A stretch of DNA of 64,000 nucleotides from Alphaproteobacteria bacterium (GCA_021296255.1 JAGWAU010000010.1:53691-117690); one strand, 5' to 3'. Positions 1-8,162 are shown, counted from the stretch's first letter. A program made the numbers and translations. Notes: a model not told the origin generated them from the letters alone.

Positions 1-195
1 CACCTGCCCGTGGTCTTGTTCGGGACCGGGTACTGGAACGAGGTGATCGATTTCGAGGCGCTGGCCAAGTACGGCTGTATCGACCGGGAGGACATCGACT
101 TGGTCTTCCGGACGGACTCCGTCGACGAGGCCCAGGACTTCATCGTACGCGAACTGACCGAGCACGCGATCGGAGAACCCGGCGCCACGCTGTAG
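1..195 (+). CDS. LOG family (TIGR00730) protein, C-terminal part
   Basis: Only the last 64 codons lie in the window; the frame is open from base 1 to the TAG at 193-195. The visible peptide has the LPVVLFG strand, then a tryptophan-containing helix (GYWNEVIDFEAL) and a D-IDLVFRTD stretch. This matches the C-terminal end of LOG/TIGR00730 Rossmann proteins, which cleave nucleoside 5'-monophosphates to base and ribose 5-phosphate (cytokinin-activating type) or act as nucleotide-binding proteins. The PGGxGTxxE catalytic motif would lie upstream, outside the window, so activity cannot be judged. The family call is fairly safe; the reaction is inferred. Confidence 0.7.
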   Translation, partial: HLPVVLFGTGYWNEVIDFEALAKYGCIDREDIDLVFRTDSVDEAQDFIVRELTEHAIGEPGATL

Positions 196-247
196 TAAGT
201 ACCGGTGCCGCCAGCGGAGGCTGTCCAATTCTCACCGGAAATCGAAC

Positions 248-817
248 ATGAACCACGACCTCAAGCCATGGAAGCTTTTGGAATCACGGGAAGTCTTCGT
301 GGTTCCACGGCGCCTGAGCGTGTCGGCGCATGCGGTGGAATTGCCCGACGGCCGGCGCTATGAGCCGTATTACCGCGTGGACCTTGCCGACCAAGCCTGG
401 GTCGCGGCCGTGACGAATGACGGTCGGTACATCTGCCAGCGCCAGTACAAGCACGGTCCAGGCCGCATTTCGTTAACCCTTCCCGGCGGGATCGTCGATC
501 CGGGAGAGGAACCCCTTGCCGCGGCCCGGAGGGAACTTCTGGAGGAAACGGGATACGCGTGCCAACATTGGCAACATCTCGGTACGTTCTGCCGCAACAA
601 CAACCAGTATTGCGGAGAAGAACACTTCTTCTGGGCAACCGGGGCCGAGTGGAAACAGGAACCGGATCCAACGCCCAATCTCGAGGAAATCGAGACCGTG
701 CTTCTGACGCGCGATGAGCTCACCGCCGCCGTGGCTGAAGGAGAAGCGCCGGTTCTCGGGCATCTGGCCGGCATATTAATGGCACTCAACCGGTCGGTGC
801 CGGGTCCGGACGCGTGA
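248..817 (+). CDS. NUDIX hydrolase (ADP-ribose pyrophosphatase-like)
   Basis: This 189-residue protein has a complete Nudix box at residues 81-103: G-x5-E-x7-RELLEETGY, with all metal-binding glutamates present. The region before the box (YYRVDLADQAWVAAVTNDGR) and the GGIVDPGE turn resemble ADP-sugar or ADP-ribose pyrophosphatases. Such enzymes hydrolyse nucleoside diphosphates linked to another moiety, usually in the cytoplasm. No signal peptide or membrane segment is seen. It lies 52 bases after the LOG gene, another nucleotide-processing protein, and just ahead of a gamma-glutamylcyclotransferase-like gene on the same strand. The substrate is not defined by the sequence. Confidence 0.85.
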   Translation: MNHDLKPWKLLESREVFVVPRRLSVSAHAVELPDGRRYEPYYRVDLADQAWVAAVTNDGRYICQRQYKHGPGRISLTLPGGIVDPGEEPLAAARRELLEETGYACQHWQHLGTFCRNNNQYCGEEHFFWATGAEWKQEPDPTPNLEEIETVLLTRDELTAAVAEGEAPVLGHLAGILMALNRSVPGPDA

Positions 818-853
818 CGCCGCGTCCGGATCGTCCGTCCCGGAGTCGCGATC

Positions 854-1300
854 ATGCGCGAAAGGCCGCGGCGACGGCGTTCCGCCCGGTATTTTGCATA
901 CGGCTCCAACATGCATATGCCAAGCATGCGCATCCGTTGCCCACGAGCACGCCTCCTCGGCGCGGCATCGTTGCGGGATTGGGAGTTTTTCATCAACGCC
1001 CAGGGATATGCGTCGATCAGGCAGGTTCCAAACTCGACGGTGCATGGCGCGCTTTGGGCCATCGGACCGAGGGAAGAAACCGCCCTGGATCTCTATGAGG
1101 ACATCTCGGATCGCCTGTACGAGAGAATCTCGGTCGACGTCATGGCATCGGACTTCTGGCACGATGATGTCCTGACTTACGCGGCCACCGATCGACGGCT
1201 AGGCCGGCCCCGCGCTGGATACATGCGGATCGTCTACGAAGCAGCCACCAACCTCGGCCTGCCAAAGGACTATCGAGCGTTCCTTCGCACCTATGGTTAA
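854..1300 (+). CDS. gamma-glutamylcyclotransferase-like (AIG2/GGCT fold) protein
   Basis: This 148-residue protein has the fold's hallmark FAYGSNM loop at about residues 14-20, which binds the gamma-glutamyl group in GGCT enzymes. A downstream LYEDISDRLYER segment carries the acidic residue expected near the active site, and the end (GLPKDYRAFLRTYG) is typical of the family. Members release 5-oxoproline from gamma-glutamyl peptides or amines. Its TAA (1298-1300) overlaps the TAA of the convergent gene on the other strand within the tetranucleotide TTAA. The first dozen arginine-rich residues may not be translated; no strong ribosome site fixes the start. Confidence 0.75.
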   Translation: MRERPRRRRSARYFAYGSNMHMPSMRIRCPRARLLGAASLRDWEFFINAQGYASIRQVPNSTVHGALWAIGPREETALDLYEDISDRLYERISVDVMASDFWHDDVLTYAATDRRLGRPRAGYMRIVYEAATNLGLPKDYRAFLRTYG

Positions 1301-1722
1301 GCGCCGGGTTCCAAATTTCCCCAACTCGTCACCTGCGCGACGCGGATGGCGATCACGGGAAGGCTTCGCAAGGACATATCGCGCAGCTGCTGATATCGAT
1401 CGCGGAGGATCTCCTGCGCGCGATCATGCTCGGTTCCGTCCTCGAGTATGTCGGCGGCCCCCCGCACCATCACCCAACCGAGCCACTCCCAGTTCTCGTC
1501 GTATCGATCGACGACCAGAGCCACCGCGGGATTTTCCTCGATATTCCTGATACGCTTCAGAGGCTGTCCCGTCTTCGGTTTTTCGTCGATCGTGATGTAT
1601 ACGTTGCCCTTTTCCACCGCGTAGCACACGGGCACGACGTGCGGCTGACCGGCGGCTTCGGCAGTCGCTAGCCGGCCGACGCGATGACTTTCCAGGAATC
1701 CGCTTTGCAGCTCGTTGAACAT
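1297..1722 (-). CDS. PPOX-class F420-dependent oxidoreductase (Rv0121-like)
   Basis: The 141-residue product begins at an ATG at 1722 (MFNELQSGFLESHRVGRLAT). The open frame extends upstream, but the homologous part starts here. It is a split-barrel flavin/F420-binding protein: an N-terminal helix, GRLAT strand, PHVVPVCYAV strand, a lysine-rich KPKTGQPLKRIRNI segment and an NPAVALVVDRYDE strand. This is the pattern of the TIGR03668 family, whose mycobacterial members use or bind coenzyme F420. It is divergent from an LLM-type gene that may use the same cofactor. Use of FMN or F420 cannot be settled from sequence. Confidence 0.75.
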   Translation of the reverse strand: MFNELQSGFLESHRVGRLATAEAAGQPHVVPVCYAVEKGNVYITIDEKPKTGQPLKRIRNIEENPAVALVVDRYDENWEWLGWVMVRGAADILEDGTEHDRAQEILRDRYQQLRDMSLRSLPVIAIRVAQVTSWGNLEPGA

Positions 1723-1824
1723 GGGTAGTACCGTACCACGGTCGGCGATTCCCAAGGCTTCGGAAGTTTGCCCGGGCGGTACCCGCGGTGGCAAAGTACT
1801 CGGAAGCCCACCAAGGAGACCGCG

Positions 1825-2772
1825 ATGCAGTTTGGTTTCGGACTTCCGACTCGGGGCCCACTCGCCAACCTCGACGGCGTGCGCACCATGGCGACGCGGG
1901 GTGAAGAGCTGGGCTACGGCTATTTGACCGTTCCGGATCATCTCGTCATTCCGCGGACGTACGACCATGAGTATCCCTATTCCGACTCCGGCGAAATGCC
2001 GGGTGGAGGCTCGGGGGATTGTCTCGACCAACTGACCGTCATGACCTTCGCGGCGGCGATTACGACCAAACCACGGCTTCTCACTTCGGTGCTGGTCGTT
2101 CCCCACCGGCCAGCGGTCTTGACGGCGAAGATGCTCTCGACCATCGACGTCCTGTCGAACGGACGTATCAGCGTCGGCGTCGGTGCCGGCTGGATGCGCG
2201 AGGAATTCGAGGCGCTCGGTGCGCCGCCCCATGCCGAACGGGGCAAGGTCACCAACGAATACATCCGGGCGTTCAAGGAACTGTGGACCGAGGACAGTCC
2301 GTCCATGCAGGGAGATTACGTCAATTTCTCGGATGTCATCTTCGAACCCAAGCCCGTCCAGAAGCCGCACCCGCCGATCTTCGTCGGGGGCGAGAGCGGC
2401 CGGGCCCTGCACCGCACGGTCGAGTTGGGTGACGCCTGGTACCCCATCGGGGCGAACCCCAGGAACCGCATGGACACGCGCGGGCGCTACAAGGCCAACG
2501 TCGAAAGGCTCCATGCGCTCGCGGCTGAGAAGGGTCGTGATCCATCCGCCATCACGCTGGCTTTCTGGGCCAATTGGGCCGGCGTGACCGAAACCGAGAC
2601 CGACGACGGCAGCCGTCGCTTGTTCATGGGCTCGCCGGAGGAAATCGCCAGCGACATCGAATTCTTCCGCGAGATGAACGTCAGCGTGCTCAACTTCAAT
2701 TTTCTCAGCCCGAGCCTGAGCGAAACGCTCGAGAAGATGGACCAATACGCGAAGGACATCCTCGCCCTGTAA
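1825..2772 (+). CDS. LLM-class (luciferase-like) oxidoreductase, F420-type
   Basis: This 315-residue TIM-barrel oxidoreductase of the bacterial luciferase superfamily starts at an ATG preceded by AAGGAG at 1813-1818; in-frame codons upstream lack such a site. It shows an N-terminal FGFGLPTRGP strand, VPDHLVIP, the VGAGWMREEFEALG segment and PPIFVGGESGRALHRTVELGDAWYP, the usual features of probable F420-dependent LLM enzymes. Family members are FMN or F420-linked monooxygenases or dehydrogenases. The divergent neighbour is a PPOX-class F420-type protein. The substrate is unknown. A shared promoter region of about 100 bases separates the two. Confidence 0.8.
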   Translation: MQFGFGLPTRGPLANLDGVRTMATRGEELGYGYLTVPDHLVIPRTYDHEYPYSDSGEMPGGGSGDCLDQLTVMTFAAAITTKPRLLTSVLVVPHRPAVLTAKMLSTIDVLSNGRISVGVGAGWMREEFEALGAPPHAERGKVTNEYIRAFKELWTEDSPSMQGDYVNFSDVIFEPKPVQKPHPPIFVGGESGRALHRTVELGDAWYPIGANPRNRMDTRGRYKANVERLHALAAEKGRDPSAITLAFWANWAGVTETETDDGSRRLFMGSPEEIASDIEFFREMNVSVLNFNFLSPSLSETLEKMDQYAKDILAL

Positions 2773-2800
2773 CGCGCCGTTCCGGAGCCCTGTTAACCGC

Positions 2801-2819
2801 AAAGGGGACGCGGTACACG
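2801..2819. repeat. possible REP/RAYT-type repeat relic
   Basis: In the gap between two convergent genes lies AAAGGGGACGCGGTACAC. This resembles the conserved core found beside many REP-associated transposases (aaaggggacacggtacac). Only one copy is obvious here and no transposase gene is adjacent, so this is a weak call based on memory of the motif. Confidence 0.25.
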
Positions 2820-2884
2820 GACTTCGGTTTTTCGACTCCTATCCCGGGGCCGCGAATACCCAATGGCCCCCGTGGCAACTCCGA

Positions 2885-3562
2885 CTACTGGTTCGCGGGA
2901 ACGTAGTCTTCGAGGTAGCCGACCACCTCGCTCGCGGGGACGACGTCGGCATACTTCTTGGCCATATCGTAAAGGTTCTGGAAATGCGGGCTCTCGTGCA
3001 CATCTGCGACGCACTCCTCGGGCACGATGGTGCGGTAACCGTGCTGCACGCTGTCGAGCACGGTTGAGCGGATGCACCCGGAGGTCGAACCGCCGGTGAC
3101 GATCACCGTGTCGATGCCGTACCAGACGCAGAGCGACGGCAAGTGCGTCTGGAAGAACGCCGACGCCCCCACCTTTCGGTAGATCACGTCACGGCTCCCG
3201 TCGACGGTCAGGCGGGGATCGAGCTCGGCCATCTTCGAGCCGATCTTTATGTTCTGCAGGGCGGTTGGGCTGTCGCTACGGGTGCCCCGCACGCCGCAGG
3301 CGTGTCGGTTTTCCATGTCCGCCACATTCCACCACACGACCGGTAATCCCTTTGACCGCGCAATCCCGCAAATCTCGTTGATGTAGTCCATCTGCTTGGG
3401 ATCGGTGGAATAGGCGGAGTCGTATTCCTCTTCGAGCGTGAAGGCGCTCTGCACGTCGACGTTGACGATCATGGGCTTGCGGCCAAAGCCGAATCTGCGC
3501 CGTGGCGGCGCCGACTTCAGATCCTCATACATCTGCCGGGCTGTCTTATTGGAGAGTTCCAT
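2885..3562 (-). CDS. isochorismatase-family cysteine hydrolase, copy 1
   Basis: This 225-residue alpha/beta hydrolase has the family's catalytic triad: Asp36 (NVDVQSAF), Lys130 (YRKVGASAF) and Cys163 (TGGSTSGC), with the glycine-rich segment that forms the cis-peptide. The best functional match by eye is the N-carbamoylsarcosine amidase/maleamate amidase branch, which hydrolyses C-N bonds of small amides. It is the last gene of a four-gene minus-strand unit and is close to 70 percent identical by eye to the first gene (5466-6140). The two flank a pair of deacetylase-like genes. The substrate is unknown; an amide or carbamoyl intermediate is the likely type. Confidence 0.88.
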   Translation of the reverse strand: MELSNKTARQMYEDLKSAPPRRRFGFGRKPMIVNVDVQSAFTLEEEYDSAYSTDPKQMDYINEICGIARSKGLPVVWWNVADMENRHACGVRGTRSDSPTALQNIKIGSKMAELDPRLTVDGSRDVIYRKVGASAFFQTHLPSLCVWYGIDTVIVTGGSTSGCIRSTVLDSVQHGYRTIVPEECVADVHESPHFQNLYDMAKKYADVVPASEVVGYLEDYVPANQ

Positions 3563-3607
3563 GGCTCCGCCTTTCCTGGGAATCCGACGTTGTTCGTGAA
3601 TGGTCGG

Positions 3608-4531
3608 CTATGCTTGTTCCTTGCAGGTGTCCAGAATTTCCGCCCCCGTGGCGGGCCAGACGCCGTCATGCCCGAGAATGTAGTCCAAGGCCTCTTTGAG
3701 ATACCGGGTCCGGTAAGGGTGTCCCATCACCCACGGATGCAGGGTGATCGACAGAATCCGCCCGCCGTATTGCCCGGCCTCGGCGTAAAGCACGTCGAAC
3801 TGATCCTTGATCTGCTGCACGAATTCCGCCTCACGGTGGTGGAAGCGGAGCAGCACCTCCCGGTCGTCGAGTTCCACCGTGTGAGGCATGGCGAAGAGAT
3901 TGCCGTCCTTCGTCCTGAAGGGGTACGGCATGTCGTCATTGCACCAATCGCACTGGTACTCGATGCCGTTTGCGGCCAGAAGGTCGGGGGTGTTGTCCGA
4001 TTCGGACTTGCCGATCGACAACCAGCCCCGGATCGGCTGGCCCGTCGTCTTGCGCAACGAGTCGACGCAACCCTTGACCCACCCGGCCTCCAGCTTCTCG
4101 TCCATACCCCCGTAGTGCATACAGCCCATGTGCACGCCGTGGGCCATGACCTCCCACCCCCGCTTGTTGATCTCTTCGACGATGATGGGATAGCGCTCGC
4201 CAACCGCCGAATTCACTGCCACTGAGGCCTTGATTCCGAATTCATCGAAAAGCTTGAAAAAACGGAAAATACCGACCCGCAAGCTGTAGTCGCGATGGGA
4301 GTAATTCCGGTAGTCGGGATAGGGCCTGTTGAAGCCGCCGGGCGGCGGCACGGGCCCTCTCTCCATGTCCATCGGGAACCATTGCAGCAGCGGCGTGACC
4401 CACAAGGCCACGCGCGCGTCGTTCGGCCATGTAACGGGCTTCTTGCGGAACAGGATTTCCCAGTCGTAGCGATCGTGGTCCATCCCGTAGCCGCGGATCG
4501 GGTACCTGAGATAATCGTCGGGCAGGCTCAT
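3608..4531 (-). CDS. polysaccharide-deacetylase-like (PuuE/allantoinase type), copy 1
   Basis: The 307-residue protein has the NodB/CE4-like TIM-barrel pattern of the PuuE-type group: DARVALWVTP strand, NYSHRDYSLRVGIFRFF, VMAHGVHMG (conserved His), GWLSIGKSES, CNDDMPYPF and ITLHPWVMGHPYRTR with a conserved His. Family members hydrolyse cyclic or acyclic amides or N-acetyl groups with a metal. The N-I-E motif after the first strand in copies 2 and 3 is replaced by a LLQWF stretch here, so its chemistry may differ. It starts 6 bases after copy 2 ends and is followed by isochorismatase copy 1. No signal peptide is seen, consistent with cytoplasmic small-molecule catabolism. Confidence 0.82.
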   Translation of the reverse strand: MSLPDDYLRYPIRGYGMDHDRYDWEILFRKKPVTWPNDARVALWVTPLLQWFPMDMERGPVPPPGGFNRPYPDYRNYSHRDYSLRVGIFRFFKLFDEFGIKASVAVNSAVGERYPIIVEEINKRGWEVMAHGVHMGCMHYGGMDEKLEAGWVKGCVDSLRKTTGQPIRGWLSIGKSESDNTPDLLAANGIEYQCDWCNDDMPYPFRTKDGNLFAMPHTVELDDREVLLRFHHREAEFVQQIKDQFDVLYAEAGQYGGRILSITLHPWVMGHPYRTRYLKEALDYILGHDGVWPATGAEILDTCKEQA

Positions 4532-4537
4532 GGGGCG

Positions 4538-5455
4538 TCACTCCGCGGTGGCGGCCGATTGCGCCGCGACGACGTTGTCGTAATGGTGTTCGAAGTAGTA
4601 CTCGGCGATCTCGCGCCCCGTCGTCACCCAGACGTCGTCGTGACTGGTGACGTATTCGAGCGCCTCGGCGAACGGCCCGACACGGTGCGGCTGGCCGACA
4701 AGGAACGGATGCAGCGGAATACACATGACGGTGCCATTCTCCGCCCCTTCCTCGTAGAGCTGATCGAACTGCCGCTTGATCACCTCGGTGTACTGACGCG
4801 GCGGGCTTGAGTTGATCTGGTGGTAGACCACGATATCGTTCATCTCCAGCGAATAGGGAATACTGATCAGCCGGCCTCTCTTGACCTTGACGGGCTGCGG
4901 CTGGTCGTCGTGGAAGAGGTCGCACGTGTAGAGGACTTCGTACTCGGCCAGCAGGTCGAGCGTCTGCTCGGTATTGCTCAGCGCTGGTGACAGCCAGCCG
5001 GCCAGCTTCTGGCCGGACGCCTTCTTGATGGTCTCGATCACGTCCTCGATGAGTTCACGGTGCTGCGCCTCGCTCATGCCGTACTGGTAGCGGGTGTTGT
5101 AGACGCCGTGGGAGAACAGTTCCCAGTCGCGCTCGACGCAGGCCTCGATGATCTCGGGATGATGGTCGCAAACGGCCACGTTGAGGGATACGCTGCCGCG
5201 CACGCCGTAGCGGTCCATCGCCTCCATCATGCGCCATACGCCCGCCCGGTTTCCGTAATCGCGGTGGGAGTAGAAGACGACGTCCGGCGCCGGCCTCGAC
5301 ATGTCCTGACGCGTCGGATTGGGCGGTGGATAGGTTTCGTAGAACTCGATATTGGGCGCGACCCAGAAGGCGACGCGGGCGCCGTTCGGCCAAGTGATCT
5401 TCGGCCGGTTGTTGTACGGCGAATACTCGTAGATGCCGGGATCGCTGAGCGTCAC
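4538..5455 (-). CDS. polysaccharide-deacetylase-like (PuuE/allantoinase type), copy 2
   Basis: This 305-residue paralogue of the preceding gene starts at a GTG with AGGGAGGAG just upstream, only 10 bases after the first isochorismatase stops. Key elements: ARVAFWVAPNIEFYE (N-x-E metal/substrate loop), YSHRDYGNRAGVWR, LFSHGVYN, GWLSPALSNTEQTLDLL, HDDQPQPV, IPLHPFLVGQPHRV and HDDVWVTTGREIAEYY. These match soluble PuuE-like amidohydrolases rather than secreted peptidoglycan deacetylases. It is part of the quartet isochorismatase-deacetylase-deacetylase-isochorismatase and probably cotranscribed. A third relative lies at 27798-28691. Confidence 0.82.
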   Translation of the reverse strand: MTLSDPGIYEYSPYNNRPKITWPNGARVAFWVAPNIEFYETYPPPNPTRQDMSRPAPDVVFYSHRDYGNRAGVWRMMEAMDRYGVRGSVSLNVAVCDHHPEIIEACVERDWELFSHGVYNTRYQYGMSEAQHRELIEDVIETIKKASGQKLAGWLSPALSNTEQTLDLLAEYEVLYTCDLFHDDQPQPVKVKRGRLISIPYSLEMNDIVVYHQINSSPPRQYTEVIKRQFDQLYEEGAENGTVMCIPLHPFLVGQPHRVGPFAEALEYVTSHDDVWVTTGREIAEYYFEHHYDNVVAAQSAATAE

Positions 5456-5465
5456 GGTCTCCTCC

Positions 5466-6140
5466 CTAGTCGTTCGCTGGAACGTATTCGTTGAGATGGT
5501 CGATCACCTCCCGGGCAGGTATCACGTCAGCATACTTTGCCGCCATATCGTAGAGGTTGGCGAAATGCGGGCTCTCGTGCCGGTCCGAGGTGCATTCCTC
5601 GGGAACCACGGTGCGATAGCCGCTCTGCAGACTGTCCACCACGGTCGCGCGCACGCAGCCGGAGGTCGACCCGCCGGTAACGATCATGGTGTCGGTCCGG
5701 TACCACACGCAGAGTGACGGCAAGTGCGTCTGGAAGAACGCCGACGCACCCCGTTTGTTGAAGACGATATCGTTGTCGCGGTCGACATGGCAGCGATCGT
5801 CGAGCTCCGCCTTGCGCGAGCCGACCTTAATGTTCTGCAAGGCATCGTCGTGCTGGTTCCGGGTCCCCCAGACGCCGCAGTCGTCGGCGTTCTCCATGTA
5901 GGCCACGTAGGTCCACACGACGGGCAGGCTCTTCGACCGGGCGATGTCGGAGATCTCGTTGATGTAGTCGATCTGCTTCGGGTGCGTCGAATAGGCGGAC
6001 GTGTAGTCGTCCTCCAGCGTGAAGGACTTCTGAACGTCGACATTGACGACCATCGGCCGCCTGCCGAAACCGAAACGCGGCTTCGGGTTGGCCTTGAGCT
6101 CCTCCCACATCTGACGAGCGGTCTTGTCCGAGAGTTCCAT
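5466..6140 (-). CDS. isochorismatase-family cysteine hydrolase, copy 2
   Basis: This 224-residue protein is the first gene of the minus-strand quartet. The chosen ATG at 6140 (MELSDKTARQMW) aligns with the start of copy 1 and has AGGAAGGGG upstream. The catalytic triad is intact: Asp35 (NVDVQKSF), Lys129 (FNKRGASAF) and Cys162 (TGGSTSGC). It can be aligned with copy 1 with a single one-residue difference near residue 20 and high identity, implying a fairly recent duplication or strong constraint on both. The upstream 127-base region shared with the divergent lyase gene holds a perfect 14-base palindrome that may control both units. Confidence 0.88.
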   Translation of the reverse strand: MELSDKTARQMWEELKANPKPRFGFGRRPMVVNVDVQKSFTLEDDYTSAYSTHPKQIDYINEISDIARSKSLPVVWTYVAYMENADDCGVWGTRNQHDDALQNIKVGSRKAELDDRCHVDRDNDIVFNKRGASAFFQTHLPSLCVWYRTDTMIVTGGSTSGCVRATVVDSLQSGYRTVVPEECTSDRHESPHFANLYDMAAKYADVIPAREVIDHLNEYVPAND

Positions 6141-6189
6141 GGTCGCCCCTTCCTGTTCGTACCGCACGTCGCGATCACGTTGCGCCTTG

Positions 6190-6203
6190 CGGTAACGTTA
6201 CCG
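6190..6203. promoter_or_regulatory. palindromic operator candidate
   Basis: CGGTAACGTTACCG is a perfect 14-base palindrome with a central CG, the form typical of LacI/GalR-family operators. A second half-match, ACGTTACCGG, lies at 6233-6242. Both sit in the 127-base divergent region between the isochorismatase quartet and the lyase/LLM pair. No LacI-type gene is in the window, so the regulator is unknown. Confidence 0.5.
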
Positions 6204-6267
6204 GGGCCAGACGGGGGTGGTAAAGTCGCTCCACGTTACCGGAACACGCTTTCAGGAGCCCTAGACC

Positions 6268-7158
6268 GTGACAGACAGCGCTACTGCGGCCTTCCGCCGG
6301 TTGCTGGCCGGACCCGACGTCATCATGGCGCCGGGCGCGCCGGACCCTTTTTACGCCAGACTCGTTGCCCGCACAGGGTTTCCGGCCGTCTACATGACTG
6401 GCGCGGGCACGACGGCCGTACGCCTCGGCATGCCGGATATCGGCCTCCTAACGATGACGGAAATGGTTGACAACGCGGCACGCATCGTGGATGCCTCGGG
6501 ACTGCCCGTCATCGCCGATTGCGACAACGGCTACGGCGGACCGCTGAACGTCAGACGCGCGATTCAAAGCTATGAGCGGGCCGGGGTCGCCGCCGTTCAC
6601 ATGGAAGACCAGATCATTCCGAAGCGTTGCGGCCACTTCAGTGGAAAGCAGCTCGTTTCGGCGGAAGAGATGGTGACCAAGATCAAGGCGGCGGTCGACG
6701 CGAAGGCGGATTCCGATTTCGTCGTCATCGCCCGCACTGACGCCATCGCGGTGGAGGGGTTTGATGCGGCGATGGACCGCGCCGCCATGTATGAAGAGGC
6801 TGGCGCCGACATGCTCTTCGTCGAAGCACCGACGGACACCCGGCAACTGGCGAAGATAGGGAGCAACTTCAGCGTTCCGCACGTCGCCAACCTGGCGTCG
6901 AGCCGCAGGACACCGCTGCTGCCCGCCGAGGAGCTTGGGGAGCTCGGGTTCAAGCTCGTGATCTATCCCGGCTTGCTCCTGCTTTCGACGATCCGAGCGG
7001 CACTGAGTTGCCTCGATCATCTCAAGGAGAAGCGGACCTGGGCCGGCATGGAGGCGGACCTGCCCACCTTCGACGAGATGCTCACCCTCATGGGGATGGA
7101 GGAGGTGGAATCACTCGAGGAACGTTATGCGCTCCCCGAACAAGGAGGAACGCGATGA
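6268..7158 (+). CDS. isocitrate lyase/PEP mutase superfamily enzyme
   Basis: This 296-residue enzyme starts at a GTG with AGGAG about 9 bases upstream. It has the metal-binding DCDNGYG motif (Asp84 and Asp86), HMEDQ at 111-115 and the superfamily catalytic loop KRCGH at residues 119-123, close to the isocitrate lyase KKCGH signature. Relatives are methylisocitrate lyase, 2,3-dimethylmalate lyase and oxaloacetate decarboxylase, which cleave or form C-C bonds next to a carboxylate. Its stop overlaps the start of the LLM gene (ATGA), so the two are translationally coupled. A role cleaving a dicarboxylate product of the local pathway is an inference. Confidence 0.85.
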   Translation: MTDSATAAFRRLLAGPDVIMAPGAPDPFYARLVARTGFPAVYMTGAGTTAVRLGMPDIGLLTMTEMVDNAARIVDASGLPVIADCDNGYGGPLNVRRAIQSYERAGVAAVHMEDQIIPKRCGHFSGKQLVSAEEMVTKIKAAVDAKADSDFVVIARTDAIAVEGFDAAMDRAAMYEEAGADMLFVEAPTDTRQLAKIGSNFSVPHVANLASSRRTPLLPAEELGELGFKLVIYPGLLLLSTIRAALSCLDHLKEKRTWAGMEADLPTFDEMLTLMGMEEVESLEERYALPEQGGTR

Positions 7159-8156
7159 AAGTCGGCGTCTTCCTGGGCAGCCAGCACCCGCCCGAGGCGG
7201 ACATCCGTCGGGAGTTCGAGCACATGGTCGAACAGACGCGCGCCATCCGCGACGCCGGTTTCGATTCGCTGTGGCTGGGACAGCACTACCTCACCTATCC
7301 CAACCAGTTCCTGCAGACCACGCCCCTGCTCGCCCGCCTGGCGGCGGAGACCGGCGATATGGCCGTCGGCACCAACATGATCTTGCTGCCGCTGCACAAC
7401 GTCGTCGATATCGCCGAACAGTATGCGACGATGGATGTCATCTCGGGGGGGCGCCTGATCCTGGGTGTCGGGCTCGGGTACCGCGACATCGAATTCCAGG
7501 GGCTCGCTGCCGACCGCGAGACGCGGGTGCCGCGGTTCGAGGAGCAGATCACCGCCCTGAAGCTGCTCTGGGAAGAGGACGACGCCACTTTCGAGGGCGA
7601 GCACGTCACGTTCAAAAACCTCTCGATCCGCCCGAAGCCGCTGCAGAAGCCCAGGCCGGAGATCTGGATCGGCGCCACCGCGGATCCCGCCATCAAGCGT
7701 GCCGCGCGGATGGGCGACGCCTGGGCCGGGACCTCGGTCACGACGTTCGGCGAGATCAAGCGGCAGTTGCCCATCTACCGTCAGGCCCGCGAGGAGGCCG
7801 GCCTGCCGCCGCCCCAAGACATCGCCCGCAACGTCGAGGTCTTCGTCGCCGAGACTCGCGAGAAGGCCTGGGAAGAAGGCGGACAGTACATCGCCAGAAA
7901 ATTCGAGACCTACTTTTCCTGGGGCATGGACAAGAACATCGGCGACGACGGGAACGCGGAGATGTCCCTCGAAGACCTTGCGGAAGACAGGTTCATCGTC
8001 GGCGATCCCGAGGACTGCATCCGCGGCTGCCTCGAACATCGGGATGCGGGCATCACCCATCTGCAGATCCGCCTCAACTTCCCCGGCATCCCCAACGAGT
8101 CGGCGATCACGGCGATCGAGTTGTTCGGCAAGGAAGTCCTGCCGCACCTGAGATAG
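7155..8156 (+). CDS. LLM-class flavin-dependent oxidoreductase
   Basis: This 333-residue luciferase-like monooxygenase starts at the ATG at 7155, which overlaps the stop of the lyase gene and has AAGGAGGAA upstream. It shows the FMN-type LLM features MKVGVFLGSQHPP, GFDSLWLGQHYLTYP, VGTNMILLPLHN, LGVGLGYRDIEFQGL and the C-terminal IVGDPEDCIRGC motif. Family members oxidise small organic substrates with reduced flavin and oxygen, often supplied by a separate reductase. None is encoded next to it. Coupling to the lyase suggests they act on consecutive intermediates; this is an inference from context. Confidence 0.85.
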   Translation: MKVGVFLGSQHPPEADIRREFEHMVEQTRAIRDAGFDSLWLGQHYLTYPNQFLQTTPLLARLAAETGDMAVGTNMILLPLHNVVDIAEQYATMDVISGGRLILGVGLGYRDIEFQGLAADRETRVPRFEEQITALKLLWEEDDATFEGEHVTFKNLSIRPKPLQKPRPEIWIGATADPAIKRAARMGDAWAGTSVTTFGEIKRQLPIYRQAREEAGLPPPQDIARNVEVFVAETREKAWEEGGQYIARKFETYFSWGMDKNIGDDGNAEMSLEDLAEDRFIVGDPEDCIRGCLEHRDAGITHLQIRLNFPGIPNESAITAIELFGKEVLPHLR

Positions 8157-8162
8157 GAGACT

